Of a DNA stretch of 64,000 nucleotides, positions 20,926-31,492 are shown one piece after another (position 1 is the first letter of the stretch; every line of letters begins with the position of its first letter). The DNA is from Papaver somniferum (lineage: Eukaryota; Streptophyta; Magnoliopsida; Ranunculales; Papaveraceae). Position numbers and translations under genes: made by a program. Under the pieces are notes generated by a model that was not told the origin of the DNA, ran no database searches, and worked only from the letters and a program-made list of their open reading frames with translations. The DNA is taken from assembly GCF_003573695.1 (NCBI RefSeq), contig NC_039360.1, positions 58,261,830-58,325,829 of the forward strand, in the 5' to 3' direction.

Positions 20926-23285
20926 TGTTAGAGCACTGCTCGGTCAAACTCACAAGCGTTTTTATCTCAAGCTTGTTTGTCAAGTTTAGTTTCCAAAACT
21001 ATAAGTCTTGATTTCTAGTCTACTTATAGATAAGTCTCGGATTAGGATAATAAGTGTAGTTGAGCTTTAGACTCCACGGTGTTCATCAAATGAAGACGAA
21101 GAACTACTCAAGGGAACTTGTGGAACTTCATCAACAAAAGGTATGTGGAGACTTGAACTTATCTAACACTCAAAAGTATATCTATGTTATCTCCTATTTG
21201 AGACAAAAGTCGTATTGCTATATAGACTTCAAATATACACATTTGCTATTTCGAGCTGAGTTTAACTCACTTATCTATTTCTCGAAATATGTGTTTGTAA
21301 GATTTCGCTTTAACCAAGTTCATCTTTACTCTTGACGAAAGTCATATTGATTATTTCAATAACTTGAAAATTGCTTTGATGCTAATAGTTTGTGGATAAC
21401 AACTATTGTCATCCTCTAAGAAAGTTTCAATGATTGAAATGAGACTTTAGAACAAGTAACCATGTTTGGATATAAACATAGTGTGTATTCACATTTGTGT
21501 AAAATCCAAAACCGGGAACCTAAGTATGCGTATCCGTACACGTACTGGTTGGTTGTTGGAAGTCCAGAACCTAGGTATGCATACCCGTACGCGTACTGGC
21601 GGAAGTTTGGGTTCCGTGAATTTTTGCTGGAGTTTGGAAGTATGAATTGGTATGCGTACCCGTACGCGTACTGGCGTAACCAAACTCGGTCCGGCTACTT
21701 AGGTATGCGTACCCGTTTGCATACTTAAGTAGGTTACTTTCTAAAATCAATTTGTTCATGAATTGATTCGAGTGAATCAAAATCGATTTTGTTTCAATTG
21801 TGTCTTGTATACTTTTATGAGATCTAACCAATTGAACAACTCTCTAATTAGTTTCATTTGAGTCATTTGAACTAGTTATGGTAAAGATAAATAAGGTTGA
21901 TATGAAAGTGCTCATATGGCTAACCATTGTTAACTATTGTTGAACCGACAAAGTGTACACGTTTAGGTACGGTTACTAAAACCTAAATGAAGGTACATTT
22001 CATTTGTGTATAACAAGCTAAGTTCGATCTAACGATTGAAAGATATTAGCTTGAATCTAATCAGGTTTTCATCTAACGGTGATTATTAAATGCTTTGTTA
22101 CCTAGGTAACTTAGATTGCAAACCCTTATTTGAAATCTATATAAAGGAGAACTCTAGCAACTGAGAAACTTAATCCCCACACCTTCTGTGTGATACTAGT
22201 TGCATAAGCTAGAGTCGATTCTCCTTTAACCTTAGGTTTTTCACGAAACCCTGTATGTTAACGACTTTAAGACTTCATTGGGATTGTGAAGCCAGACCCA
22301 AGTATTTTCTCTGTAGTTGCGTGTTCTGATCTTGTTGTTTTCTATTGTGATTGGTACTATCTTCTTTAATATTTACTCGAGATTTTATCTCCGATGGGCA
22401 AGATTGAAAAGTAGTCACAAACATCGTCGTCTCATCGTTTGTGATTCCACAATATCTTGTTTCGTTAATCGATTAAGATTATTGTGAGGTGATTGATAAT
22501 ACTAGGTTGTTCTTCGGGAATATAAGTCTGGTTTATCAATTGGTTCCTATTCACCTTGATTTATCAAAAGACGGAACAAAGCTCGTAGGTATTTATGTGG
22601 GAGACAGATTTATCTATTCAATAGACTTTCCTGTGTGATGCAGATTTGTTTATCAAGTCTTCAACTTTGGGTCGTAACAACTCTTAGTTGTGGGTGAGAT
22701 CAGCTAAGGGAATCAAGTGCGTAGAATCCGCCTGGTTCTTGAGGCGTAAGGAACGCAGTTGTACCTTGATCAGTGTGAGATTGATTAGGGCTCAACTACA
22801 TTCCAGTTCAAAGTTAACTTGGAGTAGGCTAGTGTCTGTAGCGGCTTAATACAGTGTGGCGTTTAAATCTGGACTAGGTCCCGTGGTTTTTCTGCATTTG
22901 CGGTTTCCTCGTTAACAAAACTTCTGGTGTATGTGTTATTTCTTTTCCACGTTATATTTTGTTATATAATTGAAATATCACAGGTTGTGCGTCTAATCGA
23001 TCAATTGGTAAATCCAAGCTTTGGTTGTTGATTAAAATTGATTGATCCTTGAACATTGGTCTTTGGTACCGTTCAAGTTATTTCTCTTATGTTCAATCAG
23101 GCTCGCAAATTCCTATTTGTTTGATTGCGGATTGAATTGAGAAACTGAGATATAACTCTTTGATCTACTTTTTCTCAAGATTGAGTCTGACTGTCTAGTT
23201 GATTCTCTTGAAAGTATATTGGAGTTAGTCCATACAGATTGCTAAGAGAAATATTGGGTGAGGTTGTTAGACCCCCGCTTTTTCA
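20926..23285 (+). repeat. 5' LTR of copia element
   Basis: The LTR is 2360 bp, TG...CA. It contains the TATA box TATATAAA at 22138-22145 and, upstream of it, a minisatellite with four copies of a GGTATGCGTACCCGTACGCG-type unit (about 21525-21727). U3 is therefore about 1.2 kb. Confidence 0.9.
21525..21727. repeat. Palindromic minisatellite in copia LTR
   Basis: Four units of about 26 bp (GTATGCGTACCCGTACGCGT plus ACTGG), each containing the palindrome GTACGCGTAC or a one-base variant, are separated by 20-50 bp spacers. The 3' LTR has the same four-unit array at about 28898-29095 with different point changes. Confidence 0.75.
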
Positions 23286-23287
23286 AT

Positions 23288-23299
23288 TGGTATCAGAGC
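23288..23299 (+). promoter_or_regulatory. Primer-binding site, initiator-Met tRNA
   Basis: TGGTATCAGAGC two bases after the LTR end (23285). This is the standard Ty1/copia primer site in plants. Confidence 0.9.
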
Positions 23300-23351
23300 A
23301 GGAAAACATGCTTAAGACCTCATAAGTCTGTGTTTGTAGCGATCTGACTCT

Positions 23352-24736
23352 ATGGACAATTGTACTATCTCTGACAACGCAACACCAGTTCAGGAGCACT
23401 CTGATTTGGTTCAAAGTTCTGAGCCATCTAAGAATTCTCTCATATTTTCTCCCTTGACTGGAACTGTGATCGACTGGGAAAAATGCCTAGATGAACAGTT
23501 GGATGATCTTTCAGATGAAAGTGACTCAGAAGAGGGACAAGGTATTGATGAGGAAGTCTCCTAATATATCACGCTATTTGACCACATCTTAAAAAGAAAA
23601 AGGTCAATATCCTTCCTGGCTAAATATCTGACACCTCTCTATCAAGAGAACAAGAAATTGAGAAAACTCTTTAAAGGTTATGATTGTGGTTACAAACTAT
23701 TACAATCTACTGTTAAAGATCGTGACGAAGATGTACGTTCAAAAAGGTCTAAATGTGATAATCTTCGTCGAAACCTCATCGTGTTGAAAGAAAGACTTGC
23801 AGAAGCTGAAGCAAGATATGACTCTCAACAAAAATGTTTTAACGACAGAGAAATCACCTTCCTCGCTAGGGAAAAAAATTGGAGGCTGATCTGGCTGCGG
23901 CTCTTGATAAGGTCAATTCACTGGAAGAGAATATGAAAAGATTTAATGCTAGCTCTACAAAGTTATACTCTATGCTTGGAGCATGTAAATAACATCGTGA
24001 TACACATCGTCTGGGCTATAAAGGAATAAACGCTCATCAACTCTGTCTGTGCTAATGACAAGCTTCTGAGTGAAAATCACCCTGATAACAAAAGAAAAAA
24101 ATTCATTCTGCAGCTGATGCTCTTAGGAACAAGAATTGTTCTCCTTCGAAAACAACTCAGATGAAAACATTCAAGAACATTCCCTACAACTGTTATTATT
24201 GCGGAAACAAAGGTCACCTTGAAAGGAGATGTCGTTTCCGACTGCGAAATGAAAAACTTCATAACATTCTTGTATGGATGTCTAAAGAAGTAATTAAGCC
24301 TGCTTCTCATGTTTTTGGAGTAAAAGGTCTTGTCTGCAATCAAAAAAATTGTTGTGATGAGCCAATTCTTGACTATAGGTATGACACAAATCCTGTCTAC
24401 ATGTGTAAAGGGAAGTATGTCATATGGACAAGTGAATCTTCAAAGTACTCTGTGAAGAAAAAATATCATCGAAGGAAGAAGAAATGTTCAAACACCTTTC
24501 CTCTCACTGAAGAAAGTCTTGAATCTAAAATATCTGCTCCAGACTTCGTTCATATCAATAATCGAGTCTCAGATCTCAAGACAAGTATAAATAGACTCAA
24601 ACGCGGCATTAAAAAGGCAAGGAAGGCGACATTCTCAGGTATCTCTTGTCCTCTTAGTCATAATTCTCTTTTGACCAACCCTAGTGTTTCCTCTGAAGAT
24701 CTTCAAGGAAGAAAAGGAAGATGTCAATATTCCTGA
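23352..24736 (+). pseudogene. gag: copia gag remnant with CCHC zinc knuckle
   Basis: The remnant is in three pieces. 23352-23564 starts with an ATG just after the primer site and ends at a TAA. The same frame resumes (23658-23936) with a coiled-coil-like, Lys/Glu/Arg-rich segment. After a frame change at the A-run near 23873, the frame at 24161-24736 carries a CCHC knuckle, CYYCGNKGHLERRC (about residues 11-24), and a basic tail. The CX2CX4HX4C spacing is that of retroviral-type nucleocapsid, which packages the element RNA. The capsid part and all of pol are missing, and at least one stop and one frameshift separate the pieces, so it cannot yield a full Gag. Downstream frames to 24830 are degraded. 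Confidence 0.8.
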
Positions 24737-25216
24737 TGAGAAAAATGCTCATCAAAGTACAACTTTACTGCTCAAAGTAGCATCCTCCTTAAAACCATGT
24801 GAGGATTCTCATAATTCTCAAGAAGTCTTTCTGTCTTGAGAAAGTAGTCTTTGTTGTATTGTTGTCATAATGATCATACCACTGTCGAGTTCTGCTCCGA
24901 CATTTTATTACTCATGGTAATAATTTTGATCAATAACTCTTGAAAATTTTGTTGCTTACCTTTAAAAAAAAAAACTTTTGTTCTCTTCCCATTGACGAGT
25001 GAGTTGTTGCTTATCAACAATTATCTTATGTTCTCTTGAACTAAGACTATCTGTCAATTCATTTAGAATTTGTCTTTGATCTTTTTCAAAAACTACTTCT
25101 AAATAAGGCTCAATTACTCTCTTGGTTTCGAACCTGGTTCTTAATCATTAGTCACGTGCACCGGACCCTTACAGAACATTTATGAGTAACCCTAGGGTTT
25201 CCCTATGAAGAACTCT
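24737..25216 (+). other. Non-coding spacer inside copia element
   Basis: No protease, integrase or polymerase motif is found in any frame between the gag remnant and the small ORF. This is where pol would be in an autonomous relative. Confidence 0.65.
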
Positions 25217-25226
25217 TATATATATG
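25217..25226 (+). promoter_or_regulatory. TATA-like box before small copia ORF
   Basis: TATATATATG lies 80 bp before the ATG at 25306, with AT-rich DNA before it. It may be fortuitous in such AT-rich DNA. Confidence 0.35.
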
Positions 25227-25305
25227 TATCATGTCTTTTATTTTCTCCTGATACATACAAGTTCTGTAAAGTCAAAAGTTCTTCTGAATTTTTGTGGTGT
25301 GCACA

Positions 25306-25584
25306 ATGGATGGATGCAACAAGGAAGACAAAGTTGAGGAAGGCAAGGTTATGGAGTTTCACGAGAACCCTGTTTTCATAACTTGCTACCATGCTGTTGA
25401 TCATGAAAACAAACTTCCAGTTCAGATGTCATCTCAACTGGTAGGAAATCTTCTTCGAGATTTTGATGTCGTACGTGAACAACTTGGAATTGCAACAGAG
25501 AATCTTGAATTTCTGAAAAACGAATTGAAGAAAGAAACTGATGAGCTTGTCTATGCTCGATATCTGGTTGCTGGTCGTGTCTGA
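25306..25584 (+). CDS. Intact 92-aa ORF in non-autonomous copia element
   Basis: An ATG-to-TGA frame of 92 codons, the only undamaged frame of note in the element. The product starts MDGCNKEDKVEEGKV, has a middle part with isolated Cys and His residues (ITCYHAVDHE) and ends in a predicted coiled coil (about residues 47-83, heptad-like REQLGIATENLEFLKNELKK). No signal peptide or membrane segment is seen. It lies downstream of the gag remnant and upstream of the nested MULE, where SIRE-type elements carry accessory ORFs, but I recognise no homology to an Env-like protein. It could be an accessory protein of this family, part of the lost gag, or a captured host exon. Start choice rests on the first ATG; upstream in-frame codons lack one. 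Confidence 0.5.
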   Translation: MDGCNKEDKVEEGKVMEFHENPVFITCYHAVDHENKLPVQMSSQLVGNLLRDFDVVREQLGIATENLEFLKNELKKETDELVYARYLVAGRV

Positions 25585-26196
25585 TGAGTTTCAGTTGCGT
25601 CTTCTCTAAGAGTTATTTTTTTGTCTAGGAAACTTCTTATGAGAATTTATTCTTGTGTTTTAAGAATGATAACTAGGGTTTGGAATATCAATTATTGTGA
25701 GTAAACATAGCTATTTCCAAAGATTTTCATCTTGCAATGTTTTTAGATTTATTTATTTGCATTCTAAAGTTTATTTGGAAGATGATTTTGCAGTATTAAT
25801 CTTTATGGTTTTATATATTGCAATTTGTTATGGGATATGTGTGTTTGCGTCCGTGAACTATGATTGTCCCATACATGGTCAAAAGTTAAGTCTTTCATAT
25901 GTCTTTATGCAAATATTGATAAAAGATTGAATGAACTTTTGACAAACAAAAGTTAAGCCTATTATGTCTTTATGCAAATATTGATGGAAGATAGGATGAA
26001 CTTTTGTTTACAGAGATCAATTCTAGTATATGTCTCTATGCAAATAGTATGAAAAATAGAATGAATCTTTGAATATTCCGCAGTATTGGTCTTTCCCTGA
26101 TCCACATCTTTGTGTAAATACTGTACGGCTCCGTAAGTTTTCTTATGTAAGCATTTCCAATTAAATTAATCATGAGTTCTCTTGTGGATAATTTAA
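25585..26196 (+). other. Non-coding 3' part of copia interior, left of MULE
   Basis: AT-rich DNA with repeated phrases such as TATGTCTTTATGCAAATA (three diverged copies, about 25895-26045). It is recognisably related to 43830-44230, the tail of another family member. Confidence 0.65.
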
Positions 26197-27512
26197 GAGT
26201 TATTTTGTAAAAGAGTCTTATATTTAACATCTAATTAGGGTCTGGGCCGTAGAACATGCAGTTGATGCATTAGGATCGTAGACTAGCAAGGACCGTTATA
26301 AAACTGTCAGTTGACTTTTCTTGTTTTGTTTAACACCCTGACTATGAGTTGACTGACGTTAACTGTTTGACTATTATAAAATGAGTTTTCAATCTGCCCC
26401 TTAAATCATCACACAAATATTTTCCTGTTATCTAACGCATCATCTCACTCGAACCCAGTAAAATAAATGGCTGTTATTTGGACCGACAATACGTCTGTCT
26501 CTTCCGGTGCCGAGAATTAAGCTAGGCTTATGTCAGAGAACGATTCTGACAGGAAAGTTCTTGTGATAATTTGATGAAAACACGATTTTGTTTAACCATT
26601 GATGTCGCAGTACTCTTAGAAGAATAAGAAAAGTAAATTACACTACCAGTCTAATCTATGAAGATTGTATAATAGAAAACCAAAAAGAGTTGTTACCCTT
26701 GTTTCATTGTTTGGAGCCAATACAGAAACAAAACCATCTAATATCAATGGAAGTATAATCAAGATAATCTATAAATGATGAACAAGATAAACCTGTGCTA
26801 ATGCCGCAACTGGAGCACTCCTTCATCTCCATCCCTGGCTAAAATGGGTCTAAATTTCTTTCAGGCATTTCATCGAACAATTTCTCCGCCTAACTATCGA
26901 TCAAACCACTCTCAACAAACATATCATAATCAAACCTATATTTCACTACCAAACAATGTATCTGTTTCCCATGTAGGTTCACCAGAAGCTGGTAATACAT
27001 CTAAGAAAGTAATTGATTATGATGCGCCCTTATTTCTCTCATCAGATTAAAAAGGTTTAATACTTCATTAAATTTATGGGTATGTGAGAACTGAATAACC
27101 AGAGACGTCCAAGTAATGAGATTATTATTGTTAGAATTGATGATTATTCTCAGGAAGACAAAAGAAGATCATCCACGCCATTTCTTCTAACAATACCATT
27201 AAAAGACAAGAGGTGAGAGAAGACCCATTCCGTCATCAACGGAGAAAGATCAATTAATCAGCACAAGTTTATCCTCAGCCGTCCGCTAGTGCTTAAGATC
27301 GATAGTTTAAATAAAATATCTGAAATTATTTGGATGTGAAAACGGAGTTAGGATACAGTGGCATTTTACTACTTCCTATGGGTATTTTGGTCAGAATTAC
27401 AGATGGTCAACTTAGTCTTTGGTTAGTCAACGGCCCTAACGCATCAACTGCATGTTATACGACTCAGACCCTAATTAGATGATAAACATACGACCCTTTT
27501 ACAAAATAACTC
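26197..27512. mobile_element. MULE-like element nested in copia
   Basis: The element is 1316 bp with terminal inverted repeats starting GAGTTATTTTGTAAAAG at both ends and similarity extending about 120 bp inwards, including CATCTAATTAGGGTCTG and AACATGCAGTTGATGC. Flanks are ATAATTTAA (26188-26196) and TTAATTTAA (27513-27521), a 9-bp target duplication with one mismatch, the Mutator signature. The related copia tail at 44220-44255 runs straight through this site and lacks the insertion. No transposase is present. A 68-codon frame (26844-27050) following a TTTCTTTCAG-type acceptor may be captured exon sequence. Confidence 0.85.
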
Positions 27513-28291
27513 TTAATTTAATTGAGTATTTTGGATACAAAATTCATGTTTCATGAGATTTGTTAATGTCCAAATAAATCCTTCTTTTCTTGTAAAAGCA
27601 AGGTCGCTCTTGTTGTTCCTTTTGGAATGACATTTTATGGGGGAGAGTTCTTAATTGAACTTGTGCTTAATTGCCAAATCTTTGTGGGAGTGCAGCTGTG
27701 GAATATTATAGGGGTTATCTTGTATCTTTTTAAACTCCTTGATGAATGCATTTAGTTTCGACTATATGATTGCATCTAAACAAGTTGATATGTGCTTCTC
27801 TTTTGGTCATGAAGTGTCTCTATGGAAATTTTATTAGGATCCCACTTATTTTCGTAGCTTCGCCAATTTTATTGACAAAAGGGGGGAGAATTAATGTGTA
27901 GTTCACACAACAAATACATATGGTTTACGAATCATTATAAAAGGGGGAGTGATTTTCATGTGAGATGAAGTATTGACTAAGGGGGAGTTATACATATCAC
28001 CATAGTATTGTTGTCGAAGTTGTGATACAATTGAACTTTGATGTTGTGTAATAATACTATGACATTGTATAACAATGATTGAGAGCTACTGTTTTCTCAT
28101 TGTTATAGATACGGATCTTCAACAACGATGATGTTGAGTTGAACACATTTTGAATCATTGGAGTACTTGGAAGTGACAAAGATTTCGAGTAATGTTGAAG
28201 AACCAAGGAGATCAATCATTTGGATGAGAAGCTACAAAGTTTATTTATTTTGTATTCCATATGTATTGATAGTTTTGTCACTAAAATTGAC
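27513..28291 (+). other. Non-coding 3' part of copia interior, right of MULE
   Basis: Continues the family tail, with AAAGGGGGAG-like purine stretches (near 27880, 27940, 27980) before the final tract. Co-linear with 44255-44930. Confidence 0.65.
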
Positions 28292-28303
28292 AAAGGGGGA
28301 GAT
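28292..28303 (+). promoter_or_regulatory. Polypurine tract of copia element
   Basis: AAAGGGGGAGAT directly before the 3' LTR start (TGTTAGAG, 28304). In the related element at 44927-44938 it reads AAAGGGTGAGAT. Confidence 0.9.
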
Positions 28304-30718
28304 TGTTAGAGTATTGATCGGTCGAACTCGCAAGCGTTGTTATCTCAATCTTGTTTGTCAAGTTTAGTTTCCAAAACTATAAGTCTTGATTTCTAGTCTG
28401 CTTATAGCTAAGTCTCGGATTAAGATAGTAAGTGTAGTTGAGATTTAGACTCCACGACGTTCATCGAATGAAGACGAAGAGCTACTCAAGGGAACTTGTG
28501 GAACTTCATCAACAAAAGGTATGTGGAGACTTGAACTTATCTATCACTCAACAGTCTATCTATTTTATATCCTATTTGAGACAAAAGTCGTATTGCTATA
28601 TAGACTTCAATTATACACATTTGTTATCTCGAGCTGAGTTTAACTCACTTATCTATTTCTCGAAATATGTGCTGGTAAGCTTTCGCTTTAACCAAGTTCA
28701 TCTTTACTCTTGACGAAAGTCATAATGATTATTTCAATAACCTGAAAATCGCTTTGATGCTAATAGTTTGTAGACAATTGACATCCTCTAAGAAAGTTTC
28801 AATGATTGAAATGAGAGCTTAGAACAAGTAACCATGTTTGGATATAAACATAGTGTGTATTCACATTTGTGTAAAATCCAAAACCGGGAACCTAAGTATG
28901 CGTACCCGTACACGTACTGGTTGGTTGTTGGAAGTCCGGAACCTAGGTATGCGTACCCGTACGCATACTGGCGGAAGTTTGGGTTCCGTGAATACTGTTG
29001 GAGTTTGGAAGTATGAATTGGTATGCGTACCCGTACGCGTACTGGCGTAACCAAACTCGGTCCAGCTACTTAGGTATGCGTACCCGTTTGCATACTTAAG
29101 TAGGTTACTTTCTAAAATCGGTTTGTTCATGAACTAAAACATTTATATAATAAGAAATGCAATCTTTTGCAAACCGTGGATATGATGTTCATGAATTGAT
29201 TCGAGTGAATCAAAATCAATTTTGCTTCAATTGTGTCTTGTATACTTCTATGATATCTAAGCAATTGAACAACTCTCTAACTATTTTCATTTAACTCATT
29301 TGAACTAGTTATGGTAAAGATAAATAAGGTTGATATGAAAGTATTCATATGGCTAACCATTGGTTAACTATTGTTGATCTGACTAAGTATACACGTTTAG
29401 GTACGTTTACTCAAACCTAAATGAAGGTACATTTTATTTGTGTATAACAAGCTAAGTTCGATCTAACAGTTGAAAGATATTAGCTTGAATCTAACAAGGT
29501 TTTCATCTAACGGTGAATATTGAATGCTTTGTTACCAAGGTAACTTAGATTGCAAACCCTGATTTGAAATATATATAAAGGAGAACTCTAGCAACTGGGA
29601 AACCTAATCCCCACAACTTCTGTGTGATACTAGTTGTATAAGCTAAAGTCGATTCTCCTTTAACCTTAGATTTTTCACGAAACCCTGTAGGTTAACGACT
29701 TTAAGACTTCATTGGGATTGTGAAGCCAGACCCAACTATTTTCTCTGTAGTTGCGTGTTTTGATCTTGATGTTTTCTATTGTGATTGATTACTATCTTCT
29801 TTAAGATTTGCTCGAGATTTTATCTCCGATAGGCAAGATTGAAAAGTAGTCACAAACACCTTCGTCCCATCGTTTGTGATTCCACAATATCTTGTTTTGT
29901 TAATCGATTAAGATTATTGTGAGGTGATTGATAATACTAGGCTGTTCTTCGGGAATATAAGTCCGGTTTATCAATTGGTTCATGTTCACCTTGATTTATC
30001 AAAAGACGAAACAAAACTCGTAGGTATTTCTGTGGGAGACAAATTTATCTATTCAATAGACTTTTCTATGTGATGCAAATTTGTTTATCAAGTCTTTAAC
30101 TTTGGGTCGTAGCAACTCTTAGTTGTGGGTGAGATCAGCTAAGGGAATCAAGTGCGTAGAATCCGGCGTGGTTCTTGAGTCGTAAGGAACGCAACTATAC
30201 CTTGATCAATGTGAGATTGATTAGGGCTCAACTACATTCCAGTTCAAAGTTAACTTGGAGTAGGCTAGTGTTTGTAACGGCTTAGTACAATGTGGCGTTC
30301 AAATCTGGACTAGGTCCCATGGTTTTTCTGCATTTGCGGTTTCCTCATTAACAAAACTTCTGGTGTCTGTGTTATTTTTTTCCGCATTATATTTTGTTAT
30401 ATAATTGAAATATCACAAGTTTTGCGTTGAATCGATCAATTGGTAAATCCAACCTTTGTGTATTGATTAAAATTGATTGATCCTTGAACATTGGTCCTTG
30501 GTACCGTTCAAGTTATTCTCTTATGTTCAATCAGGCTCGCAAATTCCTATTTGTTTGATTGCGGATTGAATTGAGAAACTGAGATATAACTCTTTGATAT
30601 ACTTTTTCTCAAGATTGAGTCTGACTGTCTAGTTGATTCTCTTGAAAGTATATCGGAGTTAGTCCATACAGATTGCTAAGCGATATATTGGGTGAGGTTG
30701 TTAGACCCCGCTTTTTCA
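28304..30718 (+). repeat. 3' LTR of copia element
   Basis: The LTR is 2415 bp, TGTTAGAG...TTTTTCA. It is co-linear with 20926-23285 apart from point differences and an extra block of about 58 bp near 29137-29195. Confidence 0.9.
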
Positions 30719-30831
30719 ATTTGTATTTGGATTTTAGTTTTCTTGTTTTATGATGTTCTTGATTATCTTGTAAACATCCATGTAACCTCTATTTTTACAT
30801 GAAATAAAATATTACATGATATCAATAAAAA

Positions 30832-31145
30832 AACAACTTAATCAATCAAATGAAAATGTTTAGTCAACACTGTTTAAAAGAATGAGCCACAAAATTGAAA
30901 ATTAAAAATTGAATTCAAACACAAGCAAAATTCTCAACTATTGGATGTTTGGATCATGAGTTGACTTAGTCAGCAGTGGTTGATAGGTCAAACGGGGTGG
31001 CTATAAGAAGAAAATGTTGCGGGTGTACATTCTCTAAACTCCAAAGTAGAATGAGAAAATATCTCAAAGGGGTGTCAAGTGGCAGTAGTTAAATGGATGA
31101 TGACGGACGGATGGTTGGATGGGCAATATGATGAGATACGAAGAG
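30832..31145 (+). repeat. Duplicate of SEUSS-upstream segment, right part
   Basis: Continues the match begun at 20175-20322. GTTGACTTAGTCAGCAGTGG, CAAACGGGGTGGCTATAAG, AAAGGGGTGTCAAGTGGCAG and TGGTTGGATGGGCAATA are shared with 35168-35340. Similarity stops at about 31140. Confidence 0.8.
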
Positions 31146-31160
31146 AGTAGTTAAATCGTT

Positions 31161-31489
31161 GGTTCTGATACCAACTGATGTAGTAAGATAGTTTTAAAAG
31201 CAAACTAGTTGCTGGAGATACGAAGAGCTTTTAAGTTTCGTAAGAAACTTGATATAATCTGATTGAACAAATCAAGATAATAAGTTGTGATTGGTAATAA
31301 TAAAATGTGTTCTCTAAACAATAAGACTTAGCCTTTATATAGGTTTACATGAACCGACTAAGAAAAAGAAAATGAAATCTACCTATACTAAGAAAGCAAA
31401 GACTTGAAAGACAAGAAATACCCAATCTAGAGTTTAATAAAATAAAGAAACCAAAATAAGCAAAGTAATGGAAAATATGTACTGCATCA
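31161..31489 (-). mobile_element. Short copia-type LTR with primer site (TRIM-like), minus strand
   Basis: On the minus strand a 314-bp LTR runs from TGATGCAGTA (31489) to TACTACATCA (31176), so its ends are inverted copies. It is followed by GTTGGTATCAGAACC (31161-31175), an initiator-Met primer site. A TATA box (CCTATATAAAGG) lies at the complement of about 31334-31346. The internal region and second LTR are missing: sequence left of the primer site is the SEUSS-upstream duplicate. LTR size fits a TRIM or short copia element. Confidence 0.75.
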
Positions 31490-31492
31490 CGA

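Larger units (their letters stand above)
20926..30718 (+). mobile_element. Non-autonomous Ty1/copia retrotransposon
   Basis: The element is 9.8 kb on the plus strand. The 5' LTR is 20926-23285, the initiator-Met primer site TGGTATCAGAGC is at 23288-23299, the polypurine tract ends at 28303 and the 3' LTR is 28304-30718. LTRs begin TGTTAGAG and end TTTTTCA. The flanks ATTTA (20921-20925) and ATTTG (30719-30723) are a near-match 5-bp target duplication. The internal region holds a broken nucleocapsid-type gag, a 92-codon intact ORF and a nested MULE-like element, and no protease, integrase or reverse transcriptase. LTR size and primer site fit the SIRE/Maximus-like branch, an inference. The LTRs differ by several percent plus a roughly 58-bp indel near 29137, so it is older than the gypsy-type insertion. 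Confidence 0.9.
20323..30831 (+). mobile_element. Poly(A)-tailed retroposon split by a copia element
   Basis: A perfect 15-bp direct repeat, AACAACTTAATCAAT, flanks the insertion (20308-20322 and 30832-30846). The right end is an A-run after AATAAA-like signals (30800-30831). These are hallmarks of LINE-mediated insertion. Without the nested copia the retroposon is about 710 bp (20323-20925 plus 30724-30831). Its interior starts with a CT-rich, 5'-UTR-like tract and has no clear ORF, so it may be a SINE, a 5'-truncated LINE or a processed transcript. The related sequence at 35060-35100 lacks the insertion. Confidence 0.75.

Noticed and set aside
21462..21728. 88-codon frame with YAYPYAYW repeats (and the minus-strand counterpart)
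   Set aside because: Translation of the GTACGCGTAC minisatellite in the copia LTR, seen on both strands and in both LTRs.
23286..23300. tRNA-like sequence
   Set aside because: TGGTATCAGAGC here, and its relatives at 31161, 50128 and 59756, are primer-binding sites; no cloverleaf surrounds them.
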